From Georgenia muralis (GTDB taxonomy: Bacteria; Actinomycetota; Actinomycetes; Actinomycetales; Actinomycetaceae), in contig NZ_RKRA01000001.1 of assembly GCF_003814705.1 (NCBI RefSeq), positions 3,354,776 to 3,418,775 on the forward strand: a stretch of DNA of 64,000 nt, read 5' to 3'. The notes below the pieces were generated by a model, which ran no database searches, had not been told where the DNA came from, and was given only the letters and a program-made list of their open reading frames with translations. Shown one piece after another: positions 17,935 through 27,543 of this stretch (positions within the stretch are counted from its first letter, which is position 1; each line of letters begins with the position of its first letter). Both the position numbers and the translations under genes were made by a program.

Positions 17935-19005
17935 ATGAGTGGCTATGTGGTGGTGATCGGGCTTGTCTCTGCGCCTGGTACCGCCGCCGAGGTCGCGTCG
18001 AACCTCGCCGACGACCTGCGCGCAGACTTGAGCGAGCGACTGCCCACCGTCGAGTGGCGGGTGCCGACGGTGGTCGACGTCCTGGTCAGCCCACCTGCCG
18101 ATGACGCCATCATCGTCGCCGCAGCGAGGGAGAGGCTCCTGGACGAGGCCTGGGACCTGGTCGTCTGCCTCACCGACCTGCCGCTCGAGGTCCACCGGCG
18201 CCCAGTGGTGGCCCACGCCAGCCCCCTGCACGGCGTGGCGGTCGTGTGCTTGCCGGCGCTCGGCGCCATCGGACTGCGTCGTCGCACGCGTGACACCGTC
18301 GTGGGACTCGTGCGCACGTTGCTCGGGGACACGGAGGACCACGCGCTGCCGGGCTCCGTCGCGGGGCTGCGGCGCCGCGCACATGAGCTCGGGAGGCAGC
18401 AGGAAGGCGCGGACGGCAGCGTCAGGTTCACCGCGAGGGTCCTGAGCGGGAACGTGCGACTCCTGACCGGGATGATCCGAGCCAACCAGCCGTGGAGACT
18501 CGCCATCGGTCTCTCGAGAGCCTTGACCGCCGCCCTGGCGACCGGGGTCCTCGCGCTCGTCACCTCCGACATCTGGCAGCTCGGCGACGCCCTCGGCTGG
18601 GCCAGGCTCTCGGCGGTCGGGGTGGGATCTGTCGTGGCGATCACCGTCGCGCTGATCGTCGGAGCGGGACTGTGGGAACGCTCATCGACCATGGATGGTC
18701 GCAAGCAGGTGACCCTCTTCAACCTGGCCACGACGGGCACCGTCCTGCTAGGGGTGCTCTTCCTGTACGCCGCGCTCCTCCTGCTCGCGATGCTGACGTC
18801 ACCGGTCCTGGTGCCGGCGCATCTGTTCGAGGAGAACATCGGGCACGCGGCCCGAGTCGGTGACTACCTCGAGCTCGTGTGGCTCACCAGCGCCCTGGCC
18901 ACGTTGGGCGGGGCTCTGGGTGCGGGCCTGGAGAGCGACGAAGCTGTTCGGGCCGCCGCCTACACGTACCGGCAGGAGTCGGGCCGACCCCTGCCGAAGG
19001 GATGA
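17935..19005 (+). CDS. Predicted membrane protein of unknown function
   Basis: 356 residues. The soluble N-terminal half (about 1-180) starts SGYVVVIGLVSAPGTAAEVA and contains DLVVCLTDLPLEVHRRPVVA. The C-terminal half has four hydrophobic segments: ALTAALATGVLALVTSDIW, LSAVGVGSVVAITVALIVGA, LATTGTVLLGVLFLYAALLL and LVWLTSALATLGGALGAGL. No family was recognised. It resembles hypothetical proteins that accompany stress-response clusters in actinobacteria, an impression that cannot be checked here. It is divergent from the kinase and followed by a strong hairpin. Confidence 0.75.
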   Translation: MSGYVVVIGLVSAPGTAAEVASNLADDLRADLSERLPTVEWRVPTVVDVLVSPPADDAIIVAAARERLLDEAWDLVVCLTDLPLEVHRRPVVAHASPLHGVAVVCLPALGAIGLRRRTRDTVVGLVRTLLGDTEDHALPGSVAGLRRRAHELGRQQEGADGSVRFTARVLSGNVRLLTGMIRANQPWRLAIGLSRALTAALATGVLALVTSDIWQLGDALGWARLSAVGVGSVVAITVALIVGAGLWERSSTMDGRKQVTLFNLATTGTVLLGVLFLYAALLLLAMLTSPVLVPAHLFEENIGHAARVGDYLELVWLTSALATLGGALGAGLESDEAVRAAAYTYRQESGRPLPKG

Positions 19006-19564
19006 ACCCCGGTTTCCTGCGTCCCGTCGCGACGCTCCTCCATGCTCGGAAGGGACCCGTGGCCCGGCTGGGCCGCGCCACGGGGTCCCTGGCCGAGGTT
19101 CACACTGCCGTCCTGGCAGACGCCTCGCCCCCGCCATCCTTGGCAGGTCCGGACCAACCTTCCCCCGAGCGCGCGCGCTAGGGCTATCCGACCCACGCAC
19201 CGCTTGGTCCCGGATGCGCGCCGACGCCCGCCCGCCCAGCCCACGTCCCGGCGCCGACCCGGGTGGCGCCCTGCTCCCGGGTCGGCGGGCAGGGCACCAC
19301 GGGGACCGCGGGTCAGGCCCTCGCACGAGCGTGACGTCGACCACACGGCTCAGCGCCGCTGTCAGCGGCCGTGCGCGATCCGGCCATGGTGCCGCGCTGA
19401 GCGGCTCATCAAGCGCGCTCCATGCACGGCCGGGCGGCCTAGCATGACCGGGGACGCCGGGCCGACCGCGCGACGTGACGAAGCAGGTCGAGCCCGGCCG
19501 AACACCTTTCGGGCAGGCTCGATCCCCTGGGGCGTCGAGCCCGGGACAATGCAGGAGCAGCACC
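19006..19564. other. Intergenic region without a recognised gene
   Basis: Apart from the hairpin at 19051-19090, nothing recognisable. It is GC-rich, and open frames here have no family features. Confidence 0.4.
19051..19090. terminator. Long hairpin after the membrane protein gene
   Basis: AGGGACCCGTGGC pairs with GCCACGGGGTCCCT around a GC-rich loop. Without a T-run it is at best a weak intrinsic terminator, but the position 45 bases after the stop fits. Confidence 0.5.
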
Positions 19565-20584
19565 ATGAGCGCCACCCTCGGGAGCCGTGGGCCAGGTTCG
19601 ATCGCGAACCGCGCATCGCCGCCCCGCCCGACACGGAGCGCGACGGTTGACCGCGACGAGGCCGAGCGGATCGTCGGTGAGCTCTACCTCCCGAACCGAC
19701 TCGACCTGTCTCCGGGCTCCGCTCCGCTGGACATGGAGGTGACCGGCCTCCGGCTGGGGGCGCTCACCGTCGGGCGGCTGACATATGGACGCCGCGTGCG
19801 CCTGCGCACGGCTGACGCCGAGAACTTCCACGTCAACATCCCTTTGCGGGGCCGGGCCTCGTCACGGAGCGGGTCCTGCGAGCCCGTCGCGACAGGTATG
19901 GGTGAGGGTCTCGTGTTCTCGCCGGGGGCGCCTGCCGAGATGGCGTGGTCCGCCGACTGTGAGCAGCTGTGCCTGATGATCCCGCGGACACGTCTGGAGG
20001 CGGAGCTCGAGCGCCTGTTGGGTCGATCTCTCAGGGGTCGGCTCACGTTCGACTTCACCGCCGACCTGCACAACCCCATTGGACGCCGCTGGCGGACCGT
20101 CCTAGACCTCCTCGTGGACGAGCTGGACCAGCCGACGGCAGTGGGTCACGACCCCCGCGTGGGTGGCCACGTCGAAGGACTGGTGCTTGGGGGTGTGCTG
20201 CTGAGCCAGCCACACAGCCACCACGACGCCGTGGTGGCTGATCGTCCGGTCAGGCTCGGCACGGCGATCAAGCGGGCGGTGGAGCTGATCGAGGATCGAC
20301 CTTCAGAGCCATGGACGGCGGTCCGCTTGGCCGCCGAGGTGCACCTGAGCGTACGTGCGCTGCAGGAGGGCTTTCGTCGGGACCTGGACACCCCGCCGAT
20401 GACCTATCTGCGTCAGGTCCGGCTCCGCCGGGCGCACGAGGCGCTCCTGGCGGCCGACCGCGATACGACGACGGTCGGTGCCATCGCCATCGGCCTCGGC
20501 ATCCTGCACCTGGGCCGCTTCGCGGCCGCCTACAGGGCCGCATTCGGTGAGGCCCTCTCGGACACGCTCAACCGTCCTGCCTGA
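19565..20584 (+). CDS. AraC-family regulator
   Basis: 339 residues. The N-terminal half is a cupin-like sensing domain (LTVGRLTYGRRVRLRTADAE, FHVNIPLRGRA, CEQLCLMIPR). The C-terminal AraC DNA-binding domain has both helix-turn-helices: WTAVRLAAEVHLSVRALQEG and VGAIAIGLGILHLGRFAAAY. The FAAAYRAAFGE ending is typical. ATG 19565 has AGGAG 10 bases upstream. A decayed paralogue lies at 33184-34214, so this protein may be the working controller of the stress island. Confidence 0.88.
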   Translation: MSATLGSRGPGSIANRASPPRPTRSATVDRDEAERIVGELYLPNRLDLSPGSAPLDMEVTGLRLGALTVGRLTYGRRVRLRTADAENFHVNIPLRGRASSRSGSCEPVATGMGEGLVFSPGAPAEMAWSADCEQLCLMIPRTRLEAELERLLGRSLRGRLTFDFTADLHNPIGRRWRTVLDLLVDELDQPTAVGHDPRVGGHVEGLVLGGVLLSQPHSHHDAVVADRPVRLGTAIKRAVELIEDRPSEPWTAVRLAAEVHLSVRALQEGFRRDLDTPPMTYLRQVRLRRAHEALLAADRDTTTVGAIAIGLGILHLGRFAAAYRAAFGEALSDTLNRPA

Positions 20585-20930
20585 CCTCGGTGACTTCACC
20601 CCTGGGGTATCCGTTTTGGCGCGGAACGGGACGGACTGTTGGCCATCTGAGGCCGACTCCATCCATGTCGCTTCACACACCCGGACAGGTGCCGCCACCA
20701 TCGATCGCTGCGCCGCCACGCACCGCGGGCGATACCGCGTCGTCATCGCGGATGGAAGACTGTGGCCGCTGGGCGCGGCCCACCATCCCGGACGCGCACC
20801 CGATCCACGTTCCGCCACTTTCAGCGAGCGGCTGACGGAGCCTTGGCGCCAAGCCGCGGAGGCAGGGAGCTCTTCCTTCCCCGGGCCGAAGGTCCTCCAC
20901 CCGGGAGGACCCAGAACGGAAAGGCAAGCC
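20585..20930. other. Upstream region of the TasA-like gene
   Basis: No gene seen. Holds the inverted repeat GGTCCTCC-ACC-CGGGAGGACC at about 20891-20911, just before the ribosome site of the next gene; it may be a regulatory hairpin. Confidence 0.4.
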
Positions 20931-21506
20931 ATGCCCGGCAACAAGAATGTCCTCAAGGGCGCGCTCACGATCGCGACTGGCACTGCGCTGCTCGTCGGCG
21001 GTTTCGGGTCGTTCGCGCTCTGGTCCGAGTAGGACCCCCTCCCGAGCGATTCCATCACCGCGGGCGAGCTCTCGCTCGAGATGGGGACTGAGTCGTGGGA
21101 GGACGAGTCCCCCGACGCCGTGGACCCAGACTGGGACCCCGCCACCGACAAGCTCGTGCCCGGTGACACCGTCACGCTCACCGTCCCGGTCGCCGTCACC
21201 GCCGTCGGCAAGAACCTCGCCGGGAGGATCCACCTCGACCGCATGGCGTTCGACACCGCCGGTTTCGGGCCGAACTTCACCGTGGCCTACGACGTTGCTC
21301 CGGCTCCGGAGGCGGGCGTGATCGACGAGGCGGACGGAAGTGTCTCGTTTCTGCGCGACGACATGATCGACGACGAGATCGATGCGACAGGGACGGTCAC
21401 GTTCGCGCTGTCCTCGGCGGCATCCCTGGACGAGGCCGAAAGCGCCACCGCGCTGCTGTCCAACGCGAAGTTCGTGACCACGCAGCTTCGACCGACGCAG
21501 CCCTGA
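20931..21506 (+). pseudogene. TasA/CalY-like secreted protein with an internal amber stop
   Basis: ATG 20931 begins an alternate-type signal peptide (KGALTIATGTALLVGGFGSF then ALWSE). TAG at 21030-21032 stops it after 33 residues. The same frame then continues without a break for 158 codons (DPLPSDSITAGELSLEMG, VPGDTVTLTVPVAVTAVGKN, TGTVTFALSSAASL). This matches SipW-dependent surface or fibre proteins, in which the signal peptide runs straight into TAGxLxL. A CAG (Gln) to TAG change would explain the stop. It lies 14 bases before the SipW-type peptidase gene. Confidence 0.75.
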
Positions 21507-21520
21507 CCACCCTTCGCCAC

Positions 21521-22219
21521 ATGTCCGGAGCCGAGCACGGGGGCGGTCGACGGGTGACCGCGGCCGCCCCTGTGCGACGCTCGTCACCGGAGCCGAGAGG
21601 AAACATCAAAGCCGGGCACGGCATCCGGCGCATGACGACGTTCGTCGCCAGAACCACCTCCGTGGCTCTTCTCATGGGCACCTCGGCACTGGCCCTCACC
21701 TGTGTGGTGCTGCCGAAGATCTTGGGCGCCGTCCCGCTGACGATCCTGTCGGGATCGATGGCCCCGACGATGCCGCCGGGATCACTCGCCGTCGTCCGTC
21801 CCGTCGACGCCACGCAAGCCCGCGTGGGGGACGTCCTCTCCTACCAGCCGGAGTCGGACGACCCGACGCCGGTGACCCACCGGGTCATCGCTGTCACCAA
21901 GGGCGCCGAAGGCGACGTCAGCCTTACTCTGCAGGGCGACGCCAACCGCACTCCGGATGACCGGCCGGTCCGCCCCGAACAGGTCATGGGGACCGTGGTC
22001 TACGCCGTGCCGTACTTCGGATGGGTCGCCAACCGACTCAACGTGGGCCTCGGCGCCACCCTTGCCGATACGGCGGCATACGCGCTGATCGCGGTCGGGG
22101 CCCTGAGGATCCTGCTCGGACTCGGCGGACCCACACCGGCTCGAGCGCCGCGCCACAAGGGCCGTGCTGGGCGTCGCCACGACAGACCGGGGCTTCCGAC
22201 CGCGGGCCAGCACCTGTGA
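21521..22219 (+). CDS. Signal peptidase I, SipW type
   Basis: 232 residues, membrane-bound. The catalytic serine is in LTILSGSMAPTMPPGSLAVV, and the second catalytic residue is the histidine of PVTHRVIAV, a Ser-His dyad as in archaeal/SipW peptidases rather than Ser-Lys. The last conserved block is LQGDANRTPDDRPV. Hydrophobic segments flank the domain (SVALLMGTSALALTCVVLPK; TAAYALIAVGALRILLGLG). ATG 21521 is used, though ATG 21632 (MTTFVARTTS) would give a more usual N-terminus. It probably processes the TasA-like neighbour. Confidence 0.88.
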   Translation: MSGAEHGGGRRVTAAAPVRRSSPEPRGNIKAGHGIRRMTTFVARTTSVALLMGTSALALTCVVLPKILGAVPLTILSGSMAPTMPPGSLAVVRPVDATQARVGDVLSYQPESDDPTPVTHRVIAVTKGAEGDVSLTLQGDANRTPDDRPVRPEQVMGTVVYAVPYFGWVANRLNVGLGATLADTAAYALIAVGALRILLGLGGPTPARAPRHKGRAGRRHDRPGLPTAGQHL

Positions 22220-22229
22220 CCACCGACCG

Positions 22230-23897
22230 TCATCGTTGGCCCGCCCTGACGAGGTGCTCGTACGCCAGACGCACGGCGACGGCCCCCTCACCAACGGCGG
22301 AGGCCACTCGCTTCACGGAGCCGCTGCGCACGTCCCCGACCGCGAAGACGCCGAGGCTCGCGGTCTCGAACAGGTTGGTTCCTCCCGCGTCAGCGCCGGT
22401 CAGCACGTATCCCCTGTCGTCGAGAGTGATCGAGCCCTCGAGCCACCGGGTGTGGGGCTCGGAGCCGATCAGCACGAACAGAGCCGTCGTGTCGAGGGTT
22501 CGGCGCTCGTCCGTCTGCAGGTCCTGGACGATGACCTCCTCGAGGGCGAGGTCGCCTCGCAGCTCGCACACCTCGCTGTTGCGCCAGACGCGCACGCGTG
22601 GGGCTTCGGTGATCCGCTCTGCGAGGTACCGCGACATGTCGCGTTCCAGGTCGTCGTGCCGGACCACGAGATTGACCTCAGCGGCGTTGCGGGCCAGGAA
22701 CAGGGCCGCCTGCCCGGCGGAGTTCCCGCCACCGACGACCGTGACCGGGTCGCCGTGGCAGATCCGCGCCTCGAACTCGGTGGCGGCGTAGTAGACGCTG
22801 GGACCCTCGAGCTGGTCGATGCCGGTGACCTCGAGGCGGCGGTACCGGACGCCGGTCGCGAGCACCACGGTGTGCGCCTCCACCTCGATCCCGTCGGACA
22901 GCCTCACGACGAAGTGGCCGTTGATGCGGTCGAGCGACCGGGCCTCGCCGGGAATCGTGAACGTGGCACCGAACTTCCGGGCCTGGACCACGGCTCGATC
23001 GGCGAGCTCGCCGCCGGAGATGCCGGCAGGGAAGCCGAGGTAGTTCTCGATCTGGGACGACGTCCCCGCCTGCCCTCCCGTCGCGATCGCGTCGACCACG
23101 ACGGTGGACAGTCCTTCGGACGCCGCCGTCACTGCGGCAGCAAGACCGGCCGGGCCGGCGCCCACCACGACGACGTCGTACGCATCGCGGGGCGGCGCCT
23201 CGCTCCGCAGGCCGAGAAGCTGGGCCAGCTCGGCGGAGCTCGGGTTGCGGAGCACCACCTGCCCCTTCCAGATCACGACGGGGGTCTGGTCGGGTGAGAT
23301 GCCGAAGGCTCGCACCGATGCCTCCGCGTCGGGATCCTCCTCGAGGTCGTCCCAGCGGTACGGCACCCGGTTGCGGCTCGCGAAGTCCCGCAGCCGGCGG
23401 GTGTCGGCGGAGTAGCGCGACCCGATGATCCGGAGCCCGGCGCCGAGGTTGGCGTGGATGTTGCGCCGGAGGATGAAGGCCCGCAGGATCAGGTCCCCCA
23501 GCGACTGGTCCTGGGTGACCGCCTCCTTGAGGCGGCCATAGGGGATCTCCAGCACCTCGACGTCGGTCTGGGCGACGGCGGTGACATAGACGGCCTGGCC
23601 GGTCAACATCGACAGGTCACCCACGAAGCGACCGGGCCCGTGCACGGCGATCACCCGAGACTCCTCCCCCGGGTCATTCTCCTGGAGGACCTGGACCTTG
23701 CCGTCCAGCAGAACGAAGAGGCCGCATTCGCGGTCCCCCTCGCAGAACAGCATGGTGCCCCCGGGCAGCCGCTTCCGCTCGCCGTAACGCGAGAGCAGCA
23801 TGATCTGGTCGTCGGTCAGCCGGGGATACGCGCCGGTCGTATCGGGCGTCTCGGGCAGGTCCTCGAGCTCGGACTCAGACGAACTGGTCGTCGACAT
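22230..23897 (-). CDS. Thioredoxin-reductase-like flavoprotein with cNMP-binding domain
   Basis: 555 residues. The N-terminal cyclic-nucleotide/Crp-type domain is at about 25-145 (LPGGTMLFCEGDRECGLFVL, IAVHGPGRFVGDLSMLTGQ). A short glutaredoxin-like segment follows (DQTPVVIWKGQVVLRNPS), then an FAD/NAD(P) domain (YDVVVVGAGPAGLAAAVTAA; NADPH motif TVVGGGNSAGQAALFLA; GVFAVGDVRSGSVKRVASAV). The redox CxxC of true thioredoxin reductases is missing after the NADPH fold, so it probably does not reduce thioredoxin in the usual way. The start overlaps the zinc-finger gene by 23 bases. Confidence 0.88.
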   Translation of the reverse strand: MSTTSSSESELEDLPETPDTTGAYPRLTDDQIMLLSRYGERKRLPGGTMLFCEGDRECGLFVLLDGKVQVLQENDPGEESRVIAVHGPGRFVGDLSMLTGQAVYVTAVAQTDVEVLEIPYGRLKEAVTQDQSLGDLILRAFILRRNIHANLGAGLRIIGSRYSADTRRLRDFASRNRVPYRWDDLEEDPDAEASVRAFGISPDQTPVVIWKGQVVLRNPSSAELAQLLGLRSEAPPRDAYDVVVVGAGPAGLAAAVTAASEGLSTVVVDAIATGGQAGTSSQIENYLGFPAGISGGELADRAVVQARKFGATFTIPGEARSLDRINGHFVVRLSDGIEVEAHTVVLATGVRYRRLEVTGIDQLEGPSVYYAATEFEARICHGDPVTVVGGGNSAGQAALFLARNAAEVNLVVRHDDLERDMSRYLAERITEAPRVRVWRNSEVCELRGDLALEEVIVQDLQTDERRTLDTTALFVLIGSEPHTRWLEGSITLDDRGYVLTGADAGGTNLFETASLGVFAVGDVRSGSVKRVASAVGEGAVAVRLAYEHLVRAGQR

Positions 23898-24150
23898 AGC
23901 ACCACCTCCAGCTCTCCCCCGGCTCGATCGAACGCACGATGACGTGGCCCGTCCCGGCGGCGTGTGCGCGCGCGTGCCGCATGGGCGACGAGTCGCAACA
24001 GCCGACCTGGCCGCAGGTCAGGCACTGGCGCAGGTGCACCCACGGCGTGGCGAGGCGCAGGCACTCCGGGCACGCGCGCCGAGCGGGCGGCGGCACCGGC
24101 CGGATGATCGGCAGGTGCGGGTCTGGGGCGACGCGCGGAGGGGGCGTCAT
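23875..24150 (-). CDS. UBP-type zinc-finger protein
   Basis: 91 residues with a complete ZnF-UBP module: CPECLRLATPWVHLRQCLTC, GQVGCCDSSPMRHARAHA, GTGHVIVRSIEPGESWRWCY. In eukaryotes this fold binds the ubiquitin C-terminus; in bacteria it often sits next to flavoprotein reductases as here. Start ATG overlaps the thioredoxin stop (TGATG) and its end overlaps the reductase start, so the three genes are translationally coupled. Confidence 0.85.
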   Translation of the reverse strand: MTPPPRVAPDPHLPIIRPVPPPARRACPECLRLATPWVHLRQCLTCGQVGCCDSSPMRHARAHAAGTGHVIVRSIEPGESWRWCYVDDQFV

Positions 24151-24599
24151 CACGATCCCGCCGGGAGCTTGGACTCGAGCCATGAGCGCAGCCGGGGCTC
24201 CGGCGCGGCGCCGATCTGCTTGTCGACGATCTCGCCGCGGTGGAGGAGGACCAGGGTCGGGATCGACTGGACCTCGAAACGCCGGCTCACCTCCGGATTG
24301 TCGTCCGCGTCGACCTTGACCAGCTTGAGCTTGCCGGCCATCTCTCCGGCCAGCCTCTCCAGGGCCGGGCTCACCATCCGGCACGGGCCGCACCAGGGAG
24401 CCCACACGTCGACCAGCACGGGGAGGCTCGACTCGTCCGCGACGGCGTGGAACTCCTCGTCGGTCGCGTCGACCACCCAGCGGAGCGGCGTCTGACACTT
24501 CGCACAGCGGGGAACGCCGTCGGCGGCTGCCGGCACCCGGTTCTTGGCTCCGCAGTTGTCGCACACCACCGTGGTCGACCTCGACATGTTCGCGTTCAC
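24150..24599 (-). CDS. Thioredoxin with N-terminal zinc ribbon (Trx2 type)
   Basis: 149 residues from GTG 24599 (AGGAGG 13 bases upstream); ATG 24587 is an alternative. The N-terminal zinc ribbon has CDNCGAKNRVP and CAKCQTPLRW, then the thioredoxin fold with active site VWAPWCGPCRMVSPAL and the cis-proline block QSIPTLVLLHRGE. Reduces disulfides; in this stress operon it follows clpB by 17 bases. Confidence 0.93.
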   Translation of the reverse strand: MNANMSRSTTVVCDNCGAKNRVPAAADGVPRCAKCQTPLRWVVDATDEEFHAVADESSLPVLVDVWAPWCGPCRMVSPALERLAGEMAGKLKLVKVDADDNPEVSRRFEVQSIPTLVLLHRGEIVDKQIGAAPEPRLRSWLESKLPAGS

Positions 24600-24616
24600 G
24601 CGGCTGCCCACCCCTC

Positions 24617-27232
24617 CTACGGACTGCCGGCCGCGGTCACCGCGATCTCCCCGTCGACCACGGTGACCGAGATCGTTCCGCCGTCGGACGCGTCGCCGCG
24701 CAGCAGCGCCCGACCGACCTTGGTCTCCACCTCGCGGGAGATGTAGCGCCGCAGCGGACGGGCGCCGTACGCCGGGTCGAAGCCCTGGTCGGCGATGAAG
24801 CGGCGCGCCTCGGTCGTGACCTCGAGGGTGATCCGCATGTCGGCCAGCCGCAGGCGCAGCTCCTCGAGCTGGATGTCGACGATGCGCTCGATCTCGGCGA
24901 GCGTCAGCGGCTTGAACATGATGATCTCGTCCACGCGGTTGAGGAACTCGGGGCGGAAGTGCGACTGCAGGGTGCGCATCACCATCGAGCGTGCCTCGTC
25001 CTTGACCTCGCCCCCCGCGGTGACCCCCTCGAGGAGATGCTCGGAGCCGATGTTCGAGGTCATGATCAGCACGGTGTTGCGGAAGTCGACGGTCCGGCCG
25101 TGGGAGTCGGTCAGGCGGCCGTCGTCGAGCACCTGCAGCAGCGTGTTGAAGACGTCGACGTGCGCCTTCTCGATCTCGTCGAGCAGGACCACCGAGTAGG
25201 GCTTGCGCCGCACGGCCTCGGTGAGCTGGCCGCCCTCCTCGTACCCGATGTAGCCCGGCGGTGCCCCGACCAGCCGGCTGACGGTGTGTCGCTCCTGGTA
25301 CTCGCTCATGTCGATCCGGATCATGTTCTCCTCGGTGTCGAACAGGGCCGCCGCCAGTGTCTTGGCCAGTTCCGTCTTGCCGACGCCGGTGGGGCCGAGG
25401 AAGATGAACGACCCGATGGGCCGCTGGGGGTTCTTGATGCCCGAGCGCGCTCGGACGACCGCGTCGGCCACCACCTGGACCGCCTCGTCCTGGCCGATGA
25501 CCCGTTCGTGGAGCACCTCGTCGAGGCGGAGCAGCTTGTCGCGCTCCCCCTCCTGGAGCCGCGTGACCGGGATGCCGGTCCAGCGCGACACGATGTCGGC
25601 GATCTCGTCGGCGGTCACGACCTCGCGCAGCAGTCGTCGACCGCCCTGCTTCCCCGCAAGCCGGGACTCTGCCGCCTCCAGTCGTCTCTCGATCTCGGGC
25701 AGCTTGCCGTGCCGCAGGGACGCCGCTCGGTTGAGGTCGTACTCCCGCTCGGCCCGCTCGCTCTCCAACCGGACCTGTTCGAGCTCCTGTCGGAGGGACT
25801 GCACCTCGCGCAGTGCCGACCGTTCGGCCTCCCACTGCGCACGCAGGGCATCGGCCTCGGCCCGCGCGTCGGCCAGCTCCTTGCGCAGCTCCTCCAGTCG
25901 CGCCCTGCTCGCGCTGTCCTCCTCCTGCGAGAGCGCCGCCTCCTCGATCTCCATCCGGGTCACGCGCCTGGTGAGCTCGTCCAGCTCGGCCGGCATCGAG
26001 TCGATCTCGGTGCGCAGCATCGCGCACGCCTCGTCGACGAGGTCGATGGCCTTGTCGGGCAGGAAGCGATCGGAGATGTAGCGGTGGCTCAGCGTCACCG
26101 CCGCCACCAGGGCGCCGTCGTGGATCTTCACGCCGTGGAAGACCTCGAACCGCTCACGCAGCCCACGCAGGATCGAGAGGGCGTCCTCCTCACTGGGCTC
26201 GTCGACGATGACCGGCTGGAACCGGCGCTCGAGGGCTGCGTCCTTCTCGATGTGCGTTCGGTACTCGTCGAGGGTGGTCGCACCGATCATGTGGAGCTCG
26301 CCGCGGGCGAGGAGCGGCTTGAGCATGTTGCCGGCGTCCATCGCACCCTCGCCGGCGCCGGCGCCGACGACGGTGTGCAGCTCGTCGACGAAGAGCAGGA
26401 TGTGGCCCTCGGCGCTCTGCACCTCGTTGAGCACGGCCTTCAGCCGTTCCTCGAACTCGCCGCGGTACTTGGCCCCGGCGATGAGGGCCCCCATGTCCAG
26501 CGCGAAGACGGTCTTGTCCCGCAGTCCCTCGGGCACGTCGCCGTCGGCTATCCGTCGGGCGAGACCTTCGACGATCGCGGTCTTGCCGACCCCTGGCTCG
26601 CCGATCAGCACCGGGTTGTTCTTGCTCTTGCGCGACAGGATCTGGACGGTCCGGCGGATCTCCGAGTCCCGGCCGATCACCGGCTCGAGCTTGCCGGCCG
26701 TCGCGGCCTCGACGAGGTCGCGACCGTACTTCCCCAGCGCCTCGTAGGTCCCCTCGGGCGTCGCCGAGGTCACCCGCTGGTGACCGCGCACCTCGGTCAG
26801 TGCGGCCAGGAACGTGTCGCGGGTCAGCCCCTGGGCGTGGAGGAGCCGACCGGCCGCCGAGCCCGAGCCCTCCTCCACCAGGGCGATCACGAGGTGCTCG
26901 ACCGAGACGTACTCGTCCTTGAGCCTGCGAGCCTCACGGTCGGCCGTGTCGAGCAGGCGCGAGAGTCGTTGGGTGATGTGCACCTGCCCCGGCGTCACGC
27001 CGGGCCCGCTGACCCGCGGGCGCCGCCCGAGCTCGGCTTCGAGCTCCTCACGCAGCCGGTCCGGGTCTGCCCCCGCCCGGGCGAGCAGCGGCGCGACCAG
27101 GCCCTCCGCCTGGTCGAGCAGGGCGAGGAGCAGGTGCTCCCCGTCCACCTCGGTGTGCCCGAAGCGCAGCGCCTTGGTCTGGGCGTCGTGCAGTGCCTCC
27201 TGTGACTTCTGGGTCAGTCTGTTCATGTCCAT
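24617..27232 (-). CDS. clpB: ClpB disaggregase
   Basis: 871-residue AAA+ ATPase that, with DnaK/DnaJ/GrpE, pulls proteins out of aggregates. It has the N-domain ([20 protein letters not shown]), NBD1 with [17 protein letters not shown] and [20 protein letters not shown], a coiled-coil middle domain at about 400-530, NBD2 with [19 protein letters not shown] and [14 protein letters not shown], and the sensor-2 end [21 protein letters not shown] 27232 has GAGGAGG 7 bases upstream. Overlaps cbpM-like by 10 bases. It differs enough from a housekeeping ClpB to suggest a second, island-borne copy, to be checked. Confidence 0.97.
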   Translation of the reverse strand: MDMNRLTQKSQEALHDAQTKALRFGHTEVDGEHLLLALLDQAEGLVAPLLARAGADPDRLREELEAELGRRPRVSGPGVTPGQVHITQRLSRLLDTADREARRLKDEYVSVEHLVIALVEEGSGSAAGRLLHAQGLTRDTFLAALTEVRGHQRVTSATPEGTYEALGKYGRDLVEAATAGKLEPVIGRDSEIRRTVQILSRKSKNNPVLIGEPGVGKTAIVEGLARRIADGDVPEGLRDKTVFALDMGALIAGAKYRGEFEERLKAVLNEVQSAEGHILLFVDELHTVVGAGAGEGAMDAGNMLKPLLARGELHMIGATTLDEYRTHIEKDAALERRFQPVIVDEPSEEDALSILRGLRERFEVFHGVKIHDGALVAAVTLSHRYISDRFLPDKAIDLVDEACAMLRTEIDSMPAELDELTRRVTRMEIEEAALSQEEDSASRARLEELRKELADARAEADALRAQWEAERSALREVQSLRQELEQVRLESERAEREYDLNRAASLRHGKLPEIERRLEAAESRLAGKQGGRRLLREVVTADEIADIVSRWTGIPVTRLQEGERDKLLRLDEVLHERVIGQDEAVQVVADAVVRARSGIKNPQRPIGSFIFLGPTGVGKTELAKTLAAALFDTEENMIRIDMSEYQERHTVSRLVGAPPGYIGYEEGGQLTEAVRRKPYSVVLLDEIEKAHVDVFNTLLQVLDDGRLTDSHGRTVDFRNTVLIMTSNIGSEHLLEGVTAGGEVKDEARSMVMRTLQSHFRPEFLNRVDEIIMFKPLTLAEIERIVDIQLEELRLRLADMRITLEVTTEARRFIADQGFDPAYGARPLRRYISREVETKVGRALLRGDASDGGTISVTVVDGEIAVTAAGSP

Positions 27233-27543
27233 GGAGCGCCTCCTCGTCGTGTTGATCGCCGTTGCGTCTTCTCCAGCTCCGCGATCCGGTCGAGCAGCTC
27301 GACGACCAGCCCGATGGCCGAGTAGCCGAGGTTCAGGCTCATCCGCAGCCGCTGGATCCTGGCCATCTCCCTCACCTGGGAGGGGTCGAACCACAAGCGC
27401 CCCTGCGCGTCGCGGGTGACGTCCAGCAGCCCGAGGGCGACCAGGCGGCGCACCAGCTCGGGATGTACGCCGGTGAGCTGTGCGTAGCTGTCGAGGCTGA
27501 GCCGGTAGGGCCGAGCGAGCGCGAAGTGCGTGACCGCGGTCAT
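27223..27543 (-). CDS. CbpM-like/MerR-type chaperone modulator
   Basis: 106 residues. A MerR-like winged helix ([40 protein letters not shown]) is followed by a helix ([20 protein letters not shown]). It matches the CbpM/HspR-like group that binds the J-domain protein CbpA or represses heat-shock genes. It lies between dnaJ and clpB with overlapping ends (ATGA at 27540), so it is part of the chaperone operon and may act as its feedback controller. Confidence 0.82.
   Translation of the reverse strand: MTAVTHFALARPYRLSLDSYAQLTGVHPELVRRLVALGLLDVTRDAQGRLWFDPSQVREMARIQRLRMSLNLGYSAIGLVVELLDRIAELEKTQRRSTRRGGAPWT

Noticed and set aside
24959-27205. 748-codon plus-strand frame
   Set aside because: Mirror frame of clpB; no family features.
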